Assembly (NCBI GenBank): GCA_963726975.1
Contig: CAVSEK010000013.1
Span: forward strand, 806,001 to 870,000
DNA: 64,000 nucleotides
Direction of reading: 5' to 3'
Source of the DNA: CAVSEK01 sp963726975
Lineage (GTDB): Bacteria; Actinomycetota; Actinomycetes; Mycobacteriales; SCTD01
The notes beneath the pieces are model-generated. The model saw only the letters and a list, made by a program, of their open reading frames with translations, made no database searches and was not told the origin of the DNA. Shown here one piece after another: positions 42,534 through 51,735 of the stretch. Every line of letters begins with the position of its first letter. Within the stretch, counting starts at the first letter, position 1. Made by a program: the position numbers and the translations under genes.

Positions 42534-42539
42534 AGGCTA
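42534..42539 (-). promoter_or_regulatory. -10 box of the oxidoreductase pair
   Basis: TAGCCT on the minus strand, 6 nt before ATG 42527; leaderless geometry. Confidence 0.6.
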
Positions 42540-42630
42540 GGGCGCGCCGCGCGCCGGCGCGACACGCCCGCGGGCCGACGTCCCCGACGCGGACAGGTCC
42601 CACCGCTACCGTGCGGCCCACGCGTCTCTC

Positions 42631-42660
42631 TTGTCACAGACGTCACTGTCCGCGTACGGT
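42631..42660 (+). promoter_or_regulatory. Sigma-A-type promoter of the LysM-transglycosylase gene
   Basis: TTGTCA (42631-42636) and TACGGT (42655-42660) are separated by 18 bp, a good housekeeping promoter. The ATG is 39 bp after the -10 box, leaving a short untranslated leader, unlike the leaderless genes around it. Confidence 0.6.
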
Positions 42661-42699
42661 CCGGCACGCCACCCTGCTGCCGACCCGTCGGGACCCTCC

Positions 42700-43635
42700 A
42701 TGCCGCTGCCCGCCCCCGCGCCCCGCCCCCGGAGCCGTCGCCGCTCCGGCGCGACCCTCGCGGCCGTCGCCGCTCTCGCGGTCGTCTCGACCGCGGCGGC
42801 CCCGGGCCTCGTCCGGGTCTCCCGCGGCGACACGCTCTCCGAGCTGGCCGCGCGCTACGGGACCACGGTCGCCGCGCTGCGGACGGCCAACGGCCTGGGC
42901 GTCAGCGACCGGATCCTCGCGGGCAGCACGCTGGTGCTGCCCGGCAGCCGCACGGCGAGCACGAGCTCGAGCACGGTCGAGCGGACGCACACCGTCGCCG
43001 ACGGGGACACCCTCACCGCGGTCGCCCGGCGCTACGGCACGAGCGTGCGCTCGCTGCAGTCGCGCAACGGCCTGGCCCCCGGCGCGCTGCTGCTGCCCGG
43101 CCGCGTCCTCGTCGTGCCGGTCACCACGCGCACCGTCGGCGGCAGCAGCGCCCCGACCACGACGAGCACCGTGGTGCGGGGCAGCGTCTCCGCCTCGGCC
43201 GCGGCGCACCGCGCGACGCTCGCCGCGCGCCCCGTGCCGAGCAAGCAGGCCGTCCGCGGCATGGTCGCCGCGACGGCCCGCCGGCACGGCGTCCCGCCCT
43301 CGCTGGCGCTCGCCGTCGCCTACCAGGAGAGCGGCTTCCAGCAGCGCGTCGTGTCCGGGGTCGACGCCGTCGGCGTCATGCAGGTGCTGCCGAGCACGGC
43401 CCGCAGCCTGTCCGCGCAGACCGGCAGGTCGCTGGACGTCCTGCGCACCGAGGACAACGTCACGGCCGGCGTCCTGCTGCTGCGCCAGCTGCTGCGCTCG
43501 ACGGGCAGCGAGCACGGGGCGCTGGCCGGCTACTACCAGGGCCAGGGCTCCATCGCGGCCAAGGGCCTCCTCCCGCAGACCCACGCGTACATCGCCAGCA
43601 TCGACGCGCTGCAGCCGCGCTTCCGCAACGGCTGA
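42700..43635 (+). CDS. Secreted LysM-domain lytic transglycosylase
   Basis: A 311-residue wall enzyme: basic N-terminus and signal peptide (1-34), two LysM peptidoglycan-binding modules (about 37-81 and 96-140, each with GDTL and a YGT motif), a Ser/Thr-rich linker and a SLT/goose-lysozyme-like domain (183-305). The catalytic glutamate is E210 (VAYQESGFQ), followed by VGVMQVLPSTARSL. It should cleave glycan strands with 1,6-anhydro ends. The next gene is a PASTA kinase that also senses peptidoglycan. Confidence 0.88.
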   Translation: MPLPAPAPRPRSRRRSGATLAAVAALAVVSTAAAPGLVRVSRGDTLSELAARYGTTVAALRTANGLGVSDRILAGSTLVLPGSRTASTSSSTVERTHTVADGDTLTAVARRYGTSVRSLQSRNGLAPGALLLPGRVLVVPVTTRTVGGSSAPTTTSTVVRGSVSASAAAHRATLAARPVPSKQAVRGMVAATARRHGVPPSLALAVAYQESGFQQRVVSGVDAVGVMQVLPSTARSLSAQTGRSLDVLRTEDNVTAGVLLLRQLLRSTGSEHGALAGYYQGQGSIAAKGLLPQTHAYIASIDALQPRFRNG

Positions 43636-43696
43636 GCCGGCCGCGGCCCGCGCGCCGCCCCGACGCGCCGTTGCCCCGCGCCTAGGGTGGGAGACC

Positions 43697-45592
43697 GTGG
43701 CGACCCCGGTGCAGGCCGACGACCCGCTGGTCGGGCGCGTGCTCGACCAGCGCTACCGGCTGACCTCCCTGCTCGCCCGCGGGGGCATGGGCACCGTCTA
43801 CCGCGCCGTCGACGAGCGGCTCGACCGGCCGGTCGCGGTCAAGGTCATGCACACGTCGCTGGCCGCCGACCCCGAGTTCGTCGAGCGCTTCACCCGCGAG
43901 GCGCGCTCGGCGGCCCGGCTGTCCGCCCCGGAGGTCGTGGCGGTCTTCGACCAGGGCCACGACGCCGGCACCGGCGCCGCCTACCTCGTCATGGAGCACG
44001 TCGAGGGACGCGACCTGCGCGCGCTGCTGCGCGAGCGCGGGGCGCTGCCGGCCGACCGGGCGCTGTCGCTGCTCGAGCCGGTCCTGCGCGCGCTCGCCGC
44101 CGCGCACCGGGCGGGCATCGTGCACCGCGACGTCAAGCCCGAGAACGTCCTGCTCGGCGACGACGGTCGGGTCAAGGTCGCCGACTTCGGCCTGGCCCGG
44201 GCCGTCGAGACGAGCGCCCTCACCGCCACCCGGGGCATGGTGCTCGGCTCCGTCGCCTACCTCGCGCCCGAGCAGATCGACAGCGGCCGCACCGACCCCC
44301 GCACCGACGTCTACGCCGCCGGCATCGTGCTGTGGGAGGCGCTCACCGGCACCCCGCCCTTCTCCGCCGACTCGGCCGTGCAGGTCCTGTTCCGGCACGT
44401 CAACGAGGACGTGCCGCCGCCGTCCACGGTCGTGCCCGACCTGCCGGCCGCCCTCGACGACCTCGTCGTGCGCGCGACCCGCCGCGACCCCTCGCAGCGC
44501 CCGGTCGACGCCGGTGCCTTCCTCGCCGAGGTCCGGCTGCTGCGCGAGGACCTCGGCGCCCTGCCCGGCGGCCCGCCCGAGCGCCTCGCGGCGCCGGGAC
44601 CCGCGGCGCCCGTCGCCCCCCGCTCGGACACCCTCGTCGTCCCCCTCCCGGTCGACCTGCGCACGGACGAGCCCGCCCGTCCCGCGCCCGACGCGGCCCC
44701 CGGCCGGCCGGTCCCCCGCCGGCGACGCCTGCTCGTGCTCGTCGCGCTCGTCCTCCTCGGCGCGCTCGCGGTCGGCGGCGGCTGGTACCTCGGCGCCGGC
44801 CGCTTCACCCGGGCCCCGGCCGTGCTCGCGCTGTCGCAGGCCGACGCCGAGCAGCGGCTGCGGGTCGCGGGGCTGTCCGCGGCCCTGCAGGAGCCGCGCT
44901 TCGACGAGACGGTGCCGGCCGGGGCGGTGCTCGACCAGTCCCCCGACCCCGGCGACCGGGTGCGCAAGGACGGCACGGTGCGCCTGGTGCTCAGCAAGGG
45001 CCCGGACCGGCGCACCGTGCCCGTCGCCGTCGTCGGGGCGACCCGCGACGCGGCGGCCGGGCTGCTGCAGGAGGTGGGCCTGGACGTCGGCGAGGTCACC
45101 TCGGAGTTCTCCTCCACCGGCGCTGCCGGCACCGTGCTGCGCACCGACCCGGCCGCCGGTGCGCCGCTGCGCCCCGGCGCCCTCGTCGGGCTCGTGCTCA
45201 GCAAGGGCCCGGAGCCGCTCCCCGTCCCCGACGTGACCGGGCAGCCGCGGGCCGCCGCCGAGGCGGCGGTGGCGCGCGCCGGCTTCACCAGCACCGTCGT
45301 GCTCGCCTTCGACGAACAGGTCCCGTCGGGCTCGGTGGTGCGGCAGTCCCCCTCGGGGGGCACCGCGGGCCGCGGCAGCGCCGTCACGCTGACGGTGAGC
45401 AAGGGCCCCGACCTGCAGACCGTCCCCGACCTCGTCGGCCTGGACCGCGACACCGCGGTGGCCGAGCTCGAGGCGCTCGGCGTCAAGGCCCGGGTCGTCT
45501 CCATCCCCGGCCCGGGCCGGGTGCGGTCGGTGTCGCCCGGAGCGGGCGAGCAGGTCCGCAAGGGCTCGACCGTCACGCTCTACGTCTTCTGA
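43697..45592 (+). CDS. PASTA-domain Ser/Thr protein kinase (PknB/PknL type)
   Basis: A 631-residue membrane kinase. Cytoplasmic kinase domain 18-285: glycine loop ARGGMGTVY, K49, HRDVKPEN with D145, DFG at 163-165, APE at 190-192. Pro-rich juxtamembrane segment, one transmembrane helix (about 345-366), then four extracellular PASTA repeats, each ending in a VLSKGP/VSKGP-like strand. PASTA repeats bind muropeptides or lipid II. With an Rv2175c-like protein and prenyl synthase nearby it corresponds by context to PknL (Rv2176), though PknB is also PASTA-containing. Confidence 0.88.
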   Translation: MATPVQADDPLVGRVLDQRYRLTSLLARGGMGTVYRAVDERLDRPVAVKVMHTSLAADPEFVERFTREARSAARLSAPEVVAVFDQGHDAGTGAAYLVMEHVEGRDLRALLRERGALPADRALSLLEPVLRALAAAHRAGIVHRDVKPENVLLGDDGRVKVADFGLARAVETSALTATRGMVLGSVAYLAPEQIDSGRTDPRTDVYAAGIVLWEALTGTPPFSADSAVQVLFRHVNEDVPPPSTVVPDLPAALDDLVVRATRRDPSQRPVDAGAFLAEVRLLREDLGALPGGPPERLAAPGPAAPVAPRSDTLVVPLPVDLRTDEPARPAPDAAPGRPVPRRRRLLVLVALVLLGALAVGGGWYLGAGRFTRAPAVLALSQADAEQRLRVAGLSAALQEPRFDETVPAGAVLDQSPDPGDRVRKDGTVRLVLSKGPDRRTVPVAVVGATRDAAAGLLQEVGLDVGEVTSEFSSTGAAGTVLRTDPAAGAPLRPGALVGLVLSKGPEPLPVPDVTGQPRAAAEAAVARAGFTSTVVLAFDEQVPSGSVVRQSPSGGTAGRGSAVTLTVSKGPDLQTVPDLVGLDRDTAVAELEALGVKARVVSIPGPGRVRSVSPGAGEQVRKGSTVTLYVF

Positions 45593-45623
45593 GGCCGCGG
45601 CCGCTCTCTGGCAGGCTCGTGCG

Positions 45624-46481
45624 GTGCCACCGCGCAAGCCCTCCCCCGTCGGCTCCCACGTCCCGGTCTCCGGCGGACTGCTCAAGGGCCTGGCGTACGC
45701 CCGGGAGATCGGCGCGGCCGCGCTGCAGGTCTTCGTCTCCAACCCGCGCGGCTGGGCGCCGAGCCCGGGCGACCCGGCCCAGGACGCCGCGTTCCGCGAG
45801 CAGACCGGCCGCGACGGGGTGCCGGTCTTCGTGCACGCGCCCTACCTGGTCAACTTCGGCTCGCCCACCGAGGCGACGCAGCGGCGCAGCGTGGAGGCGG
45901 TGCGGCACGCGCTCGCCCGCGGCGCGGCGCTCGGCGCCCGCGGCGTGGTGGTGCACGCCGGCAGCGCGGTCGCCGGCGCGCACCGCGACGAGGCGATGCA
46001 GCAGCTGCGCGCGCTGCTCCTGCCCGTGCTCGACGAGGTCGGCGACGGCCCGCGGCTGCTCGTCGAGCCGACGGCCGGCGGCGGCCAGGCGCTCGCCGCG
46101 ACGGTGCAGGACCTCGGGCCGTGGTTCGCCCAGCTCGACGACCACCCCGGGCTCGGGGTGTGCCTGGACACCTGCCACGCCTGGGCGGCCGGGCACGACC
46201 TCGCCGCGCCCGGCGGGATGAAGAAGACCCTCGACGCGCTCGTCAAGACCGTCGGGCGCGGCCGGCTCGCCCTGGTGCACGCCAACGACTCCAAGGACCC
46301 GCTCGGCTCCGCCCGCGACCGGCACGAGGCCATCGGCGCCGGCCGGATCGGCCAGGACCCCTTCGCCGAGCTGTTCCGACACCCGGCCACCCGCGGGGTG
46401 CCCGTCGTCGTCGAGACACCGGGCGACGCGGCCAGCCACCGCCGCGACGTCGAGCTGCTCCGCGGCCTGCGCGACGCGTGA
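45624..46481 (+). CDS. nfo: Deoxyribonuclease IV (endonuclease IV)
   Basis: A 285-residue TIM-barrel AP endonuclease that incises abasic sites. Zinc ligands and family blocks: SHVPVSGGLLKGLAYAREIGAAALQVFVSNPRGW, FVHAPYLVNF, GVVVHAGSAV, LLVEPTAGGG, GVCLDTCHAWAAGHD, LALVHANDSKDPLGSARDRHEAIGAG. GTG start 6 nt after CAGGCT. It overlaps the exporter gene by GTGA. Confidence 0.92.
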   Translation: MPPRKPSPVGSHVPVSGGLLKGLAYAREIGAAALQVFVSNPRGWAPSPGDPAQDAAFREQTGRDGVPVFVHAPYLVNFGSPTEATQRRSVEAVRHALARGAALGARGVVVHAGSAVAGAHRDEAMQQLRALLLPVLDEVGDGPRLLVEPTAGGGQALAATVQDLGPWFAQLDDHPGLGVCLDTCHAWAAGHDLAAPGGMKKTLDALVKTVGRGRLALVHANDSKDPLGSARDRHEAIGAGRIGQDPFAELFRHPATRGVPVVVETPGDAASHRRDVELLRGLRDA

Positions 46482-47368
46482 GGCGGCCCGACCGGGCCGC
46501 CCTGCCGCTGCTCGCGCTGCTCGGCGTCACCGCCGTCTGGGGCTCGACCTTCGTCGTCGTCAAGGACGCGGTCGGGCGGATGCCGGTGACCGACTTCCTC
46601 ACCTGGCGGTTCGGCCTCGCCGCGCTGGCGATGGTCGCCCTGCGCCCGCGGGCAGTGCTGCGCCTGTCTCCCGCCGGGCGCCGGGCGGGGGTCCTGCTGG
46701 GGCTCGCCCTGGGCACCGGCTACCTGCTGCAGACGCTCGGCCTGCAGACCACCCCTGCGGCGGTGAGCGGCTTCCTCACCGGGCTGTTCGTCGTGCTCAC
46801 GCCGCTGGGCGCCGCGCTGCTGCTGCGCACCCCGCCGCCGCCGCTCGCCTGGGCCGCGGTGGGCGTGGCGACCGCGGGCCTGGCGCTGCTGTCGCTGCGC
46901 GGCTGGTCGATCGGCCCGGGCGAGCTGCTGACCCTGGGGTGCGCCGCCGCCTTCGCGGTGCACATCGTCGGGCTGGGGCGCTGGGCGGCCACCTCGGACC
47001 CGTACGCCCTGGCGGTGGTGCAGCTGGCCACGACCGCGGTGCTGTGCGGGGTCGTCGCGGTGCCGGGCGGCGTCGTCGTCCCGCCCGACGCGGGCGTCTG
47101 GGCCGCGCTGGCCCTGACGTCCCTGGCCGCGACCGCGCTGGCCTTCGTCGTGCAGACCTGGGCGCAGCGCTCGCTGTCGCCCACCCGCACCGCCGTCGTC
47201 ATGACGATGGAGCCGGTCTTCTCGCTGGGCTTCGCCGTCCTTCTCGCCGGCGAGGTGCTCGGCCCGCGCGCGCTCGCCGGAGCGGCCCTGGTGCTCCTCG
47301 CCATGGTGCTCACGGAGGTCGGCCCCCGGGCCGGCGCCGAGGGCGACGTGGAGCGCCTCGAGGTCTAG
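46478..47368 (+). CDS. EamA/DMT family transporter
   Basis: A 296-residue integral membrane protein with ten hydrophobic segments in two EamA repeats; ALLGVTAVWGSTFVVVKDAVGRMPVTDFLTWRFGLAA opens the first, and TRTAVVMTMEPVFSLGFAVLLAGEVLGPRALAGAALVLLAMVL (in pieces) closes the second. Drug/metabolite exporters of this kind carry amino acids or other small molecules. Coupled to nfo by overlap; ends tail to tail with the next gene. Confidence 0.9.
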   Translation: MRRPDRAALPLLALLGVTAVWGSTFVVVKDAVGRMPVTDFLTWRFGLAALAMVALRPRAVLRLSPAGRRAGVLLGLALGTGYLLQTLGLQTTPAAVSGFLTGLFVVLTPLGAALLLRTPPPPLAWAAVGVATAGLALLSLRGWSIGPGELLTLGCAAAFAVHIVGLGRWAATSDPYALAVVQLATTAVLCGVVAVPGGVVVPPDAGVWAALALTSLAATALAFVVQTWAQRSLSPTRTAVVMTMEPVFSLGFAVLLAGEVLGPRALAGAALVLLAMVLTEVGPRAGAEGDVERLEV

Positions 47369-48054
47369 GGCTCGAGCGGGGGCCCGTCGCCGGGCTCCTC
47401 CTGGTAGGACCAGCGCTGCTCGCGCCAGGGGTCGGCGCGGTTGTGGTAGCCGCGCTCCTCCCAGAAGCCGCGCCGGTCGGCGGTGAGGTACTCCACGCCG
47501 CGCACCCACTTGGGGCCCTTCCAGGCGTACAGGTGGGGCACGACGAGCCGCAGCGGCGCGCCGTGCTCGGCGCTGAGCGGCTCCCCGTCCCGGCAGGTGG
47601 CAAGCAGCGCGTCCGGGGAGGCGAAGTCGGCCAGCGCGAGGTTGGCGCTGTAGCCGTACTCCGCCCAGACGAGCACGTGGGTCGCCTCGGGCGCCGGCGG
47701 TGCCAGCGCCAGCAGCGTCCGGGTGGACACCCCCCGCCAGCGGTTGTCCAGCACCGAGAAGCGCGTGACGCAGTGGAACGCCGCCTCGACCTCCACGCGC
47801 GGCAGCTGCTCGACCTGCGCCCAGGTCCAGGTCGTCCCCGGGCCCGCGGTCGCCCCGAAGACCCGCAGGTCCCACGCCTCCGGCCGGAAGACCGGGACCG
47901 GGCCGTAGTGCAGGACCGGCCAGCCGCGCGGCACGTGCTGCCCGGGCGGCAGCCGCGGGTCCGCGGGCCCGACCTGCCGAACGTGACCCGCCCGCCCGCC
48001 GCCCCGTCGCCCACGCGGCCATCCGTGCCGACCCTCCAGCCCGCCACCCGTCAC
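47365..48054 (-). CDS. Sulfite oxidase-like molybdopterin-dependent oxidoreductase
   Basis: A protein of about 229 residues with the molybdopterin-binding fold: PRLPPGQHVPRGWPVLHYGPVP, VEAAFHCVTRFS (the molybdenum-ligand cysteine), GYSANLALAD, HGAPLRLVVPHLYAWKGPKWVRGVEY. It lacks the heme and dimerisation domains of true sulfite oxidase, like the YedY/actinobacterial soluble group. The GTG at 48054 is the longest start; the first 25 basic residues are not convincing and the true start may lie further in. Substrate unknown. Confidence 0.82.
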   Translation of the reverse strand: MTGGGLEGRHGWPRGRRGGGRAGHVRQVGPADPRLPPGQHVPRGWPVLHYGPVPVFRPEAWDLRVFGATAGPGTTWTWAQVEQLPRVEVEAAFHCVTRFSVLDNRWRGVSTRTLLALAPPAPEATHVLVWAEYGYSANLALADFASPDALLATCRDGEPLSAEHGAPLRLVVPHLYAWKGPKWVRGVEYLTADRRGFWEERGYHNRADPWREQRWSYQEEPGDGPPLEP

Positions 48055-48128
48055 CGGTCCCGGGTCGGGCGAGCGCCGACGCGCACCCCGACCGCGGCCC
48101 GGGACCGGCCGGGCTACGTCGGTCGGAG

Positions 48129-49154
48129 ATGGTCGTCGTCATGCGCCCCGGCGCCGCCCCCGCAGCAGGTCCAGGCCGTCGTCGACCGCGTGGAGCAGGC
48201 GGGCGGGTCGGCCTTCGTCAGCCGCGGCGTGCAGCGCACCATCGTCGGGCTGGTCGGCGACGTCGTCGCCTTCCAGGGCCTCAACCTGCGGGCGATGCCC
48301 GGGGTCGGCGAGGTCGTCCGGGTCAGCAAGCCCTACAAGCTGGTCAGCCGCGAGAACCACCCGACGGCGACCACGGTCGAGGTCGGCGGCGTGCCGATCG
48401 GTCCCGGCACCTTCACCCTCATCGCCGGGCCGTGCGCGGTCGAGACGCCGGAGCAGACGCTCGCCGCGGCGCGGATGGCCCAGGCCGCCGGCGCGACGCT
48501 GCTGCGCGGCGGCGCGTACAAGCCGCGCACCAGCCCGTACGCCTTCCAGGGGCTCGGCGAGAAGGGCCTGCGGATCCTCGCCGAGGTGCGCGAGGAGACC
48601 GGCCTGCCGATCGTCACCGAGGTGGTCGACGCCGCCGACGTCCCGCTGGTCGCGCGAGTAGGCCGACATGCTGCAGGTCGGCACCCGCAACATGCAGAAC
48701 TTCGCGCTGCTGCAGGCGGTCGGCTCCGCCGGGCAGCCGGTGATGCTCAAGCGCGGCATGACCGCGACGTACGAGGAGTGGCTGATGGCCGCCGAGTACG
48801 TCGCGCAGCGCGGCAACCTCGACATCGTCCTGTGCGAGCGCGGCATCCGGACCTTCGAGACCGGCACGCGCAACACCCTCGACATCTCCGCGGTGCCGGT
48901 GCTGCACGGGCTGTCGCACCTGCCGGTCGTCGTCGACCCGTCGCACTCCGGGCGGCAAGCGCGACCTCGTCGTGCCGCTCACCCGGGCGGCCATCGCCGT
49001 CGGCGCGGACGCGGTCATCGTCGACGTCCACCCGGACCCGACGGCCGCGCTCTGCGACGGCCCGCAGGCGCTGTACGGCGACGACCTCGACGCCCTCGCC
49101 GCCGCCTGCCGCGACCTCCCGCCGGTCGTCGGGCGCTCGCTGACGACCCGCTGA
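48129..49154 (+). CDS. aroF: 3-deoxy-7-phosphoheptulonate synthase, type I AroF-like (frameshifted)
   Basis: About 340 residues: an N-terminal FeS-free regulatory-like domain (VDRVEQAGGSAFVSRGVQRTIVGLVGDV) and a DAHP synthase barrel (TFTLIAGPCAVETPEQTLAAARMA, LLRGGAYKPRTSPYAFQGLG, MLQVGTRNMQNFALLQAVG, PVMLKRGMTATYEEWLMAAEY, VVVDPSHSGG). It joins PEP and erythrose-4-phosphate in the first shikimate step. Frame changes near 48170, 48658 and 48955 each fit one extra base (for example GGG-c-GGC). A class II enzyme is encoded 5 kb away, so the window has two different DAHP synthases. Confidence 0.85.
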
Positions 49155-49206
49155 CCGGGCGGCTGCGGCAGGCGTCAGCAGCGGTGGGGATGGGCAACCT
49201 CCGGTC

Positions 49207-50674
49207 GTGAGCACTGCCCCCGCTCCGGCGCGCCCCTCGTCCGCCCCCGACGACTCCTACGAGCCCGACCCGCGGTCGCTGGCGGGTGCTGGCCGTCTGC
49301 CTCGTCGCGGGCTTCATGACGCCTGCTCGACGTCAGCATCGTCAACGTCGCGCTGCCGAGCATCCGCTCGGGGCTGGCGGCCGGCCAGAGCGACCTGCAG
49401 TGGATCGTCTCGGGCTACGCCCTGACCTTCGGGCTGGTGCTGGTCCCGGCCGGCCGGCTCGGCGACGCCCGCGGCCGGCGGCCGGCGTTCCTGTTCGGGC
49501 TGACGGTGTTCGTCGCTGGCCAGCGTCGCCTGCGGCCTGGCCCCGACGCCGCTGGTGCTCGTGCTCGCCCGGCTGCTGCAGGGGGCCGCGGGCGGCATCC
49601 TCGTCCCGCAGGTCAGCGGGTTCATCCAGCAGCTGTTCCGGGGCGCGGAGCGGGGCAGGGCGTTCGGCCTGCTCGGCGCCACCATCGGCATCTCCACCGC
49701 GGTCGGCCCGCTGCTCGGCGGGGCGCTCATCGCGCTGTTCGGCACCGAGACGCGGCTGGCGCGCGGTCTTCTTCGTCAACCTGCCGGTCGGCGTCGGCGC
49801 CCTGCTGCTCGCCGCTCCGGCTGCTGCCCGCGCCGGAGCCGCAGCGCGGCCGCGCAGGACCTCGACCCGGTCGGCGTGGTCCTGCTGGGCTCGGGCGTCA
49901 CCGCACTGCTGCTGCCGCTCATCGAGCAGCAGACCTGGCACAGCCCGCGCGGCTCGCGCTGCTACCCCGTCGGCCGCGGTGCTGCTCGTCGCCTGGGTGC
50001 TGTGGGAGCGCCGCTACGCCCGGACGGCCGAGCCGCTGGTCGACCTGGGCCTGTTCCGCGCCGCGGTCCTACTCCCTCGGTGCCGGCATCGGCGCTGGTC
50101 TACTTCGCCGGCTTCACCGGGATCTTCTTCACCTTCGCGCAGTTCCTGCAGGAGGGCCTCGGCTACAGCGCGCTGCTGTCCGGCCTGGCCGTCACCCCGT
50201 TCGCGGTCGGCTCAGCGGCCGCAGCCGGTCTGGGCGGGCGCGTGGTGACGCGGTTCGGCCGCCCGCTGGTCGCGCTCGGCCTCAGCGTCACGGCCGCGTC
50301 GGGCTCGTCGCGACCTACTTCGCCGCGCAGGCGTCCCCGGCGGCGCTGTGGGCTGGGCGACCGCCGCGCCGCTGCTCGTCGCCGGCATCGGCAGCGGGCT
50401 CGTCATCTCCCCCAACGTCACGCTGACGCTGTCCGAGGTGCCGGTGGCGCGGGCCGGCAGCGCCGGCGGCGTGCTGCAGACCGGCCAGCGGATCGGCGCG
50501 GCGGCCGGCATCGCCGCGACCGGGAGCGTCTTCTTCGGCGCCCTCGCCGCGACCGGCGGCGACTTCGCCGACCGCCTTCCAGCACGGGCTGTGGGTGATC
50601 GCCGGCTTCGTGCTGCTCGCCCTGGTCCTCGCCGCCGCTCGACGTCCTCACCGGCGGCGGCAGCGGCCGGCTGA
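49207..50674 (+). CDS. MFS transporter, DHA2-type drug exporter (multiply frameshifted)
   Basis: About 480 residues in 14 hydrophobic segments. Recovered: VLAVCLVAGFM, VNVALPSIRSGLAAGQSDLQWIVSGYALTFGLVLVPAGRLGDARGRRPAFLFGLTVFV (in pieces), LARLLQGAAGGILVPQVSGFIQQLF, GATIGISTAVGPLLGGALI, and GSGLVISPNVTLTLSEVPVARAGSAGGVLQTGQRIG, all typical of EmrB/QacA-like DHA2 exporters. At least nine frame changes are spread from 49285 to 50640, mostly one extra C or G. The stop is uncertain; TGA 50672-50674 is the likeliest. It converges with the threonine aldolase gene. Confidence 0.78.
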
Positions 50675-51692
50675 CCTCGTCCAGGACCAGCCCGCCGAGC
50701 AGCCGCGCGACGACGTCGGCCGCGCGCCGGGCGCCGGCGTCGTCGACGTCGAGGTGGGTGACCAGGCGCACCCGACGCGGCCCGACCACCGACACCAGCA
50801 CGCCCTGCTCCCGGGCGGCCGCAGCGAAGGCCGGCCCGTCCGGCACGTCGAGCGGGCACGATGTTGGTCTGCGGCGTGCACCCCGGCCGCCGCGCCGATC
50901 AGCGCGGCCCGGCGGTGGTCGTCGGCCAGCCGCTCGAGGTGGTGCTCGAGGACGTACGACCCGGCCGCCGCCAGCACGCCGGCCTGCCGCATCCCGCCGC
51001 CCAGCCGCTTGCGCAGCACCCGCGCCCGCGCCGCGCGCGCTCGGCGTCGGTGACCACGACCGAGCCGACCGGCGCGCCGAGGCCCTTGGACAGGCAGACC
51101 GACAGCGTGTCGAACACCGCGCCGTACGCCGACAGCGGCGATGCCGCTCGCGACCGCGGCGTTCCAGATCCGGGCGCCGTCGCAGTGCAGCGCCATCCCG
51201 TGCCGCGCGGTCAGCGCGCGCAGCTCCTGCAGGTCGGCCAGCGGGTGGACCGCGCCCGCCGCCCCGGTTGTGGGTCTGCTCGACGCGCGACGGCGGCGGT
51301 CGGCGACGGTGCCCCAGCCGGCGGGCCGCAGGTAGGGCTCGACGACCGCCGCGGTCACCGGACCGACCGGGGACGGTGCGGCTGGAGATGCCGCCGAGCG
51401 CCGCGGCGGCGCCGTGCTCGTACGTCAGCGACGTGCGCGTCGGCGTCGCAGACCAGCTCGCCGGCCGGGCGGCACGACCAGCTGCAGGCAGATCTGGTTG
51501 CCCATCGTGCCGCTCGGCACGAAGACGGCGGCCTCGTGGCCGAACAGGTCGGCGACCGTCTCCTCCAGGGCGCGGACCGACGGGTCCTCGCCGTAGACGT
51601 CGTCGCCGACCTCGGCTGACGCCATCGCGGCACGCACCCCGGGGTCGGGCGGGTGAGGGTGTCGCTGCGCAGGTCGACGGGGTCGAGGTCAC
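50648..51692 (-). CDS. ltaE: Low-specificity L-threonine aldolase (multiply frameshifted)
   Basis: A PLP-dependent aldolase of about 345 residues. Pieces in three frames: VDLRSDTLTRP, GDDVYGEDPSVRALEETVADLFGHEAAVFVPSGTMGNQI, the VHPLADLQELRALTARHGMALHCDGARIWNAAVASG block, a PLP-lysine region near LSKGLGAPVGSVV, and RKRLGGGMRQAGVLAAAGSYVLEHH. It cleaves threonine to glycine and acetaldehyde. The GTG at 51692 is 7 nt after a TAGGGT box. At least six frame changes. The 3' end is placed at 50648 where one frame stops; it overlaps the MFS gene end. Confidence 0.75.
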
Positions 51693-51699
51693 CCGCGGC

Positions 51700-51705
51700 A
51701 CCCTA
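51700..51705 (-). promoter_or_regulatory. -10 box of ltaE
   Basis: TAGGGT on the minus strand, 7 nt before GTG 51692; leaderless geometry. Confidence 0.5.
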
Positions 51706-51735
51706 GGTCGGACCGGGCCCCGAGGCCTGGCGCCG

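Noticed and set aside
42541..42699. c-di-AMP (ydaO) riboswitch upstream of the LysM-transglycosylase gene
   Set aside because: Context is typical, but the promoter lies only 39 bp before the ATG, leaving no room for the roughly 120-nt aptamer, and its conserved motifs are not seen.
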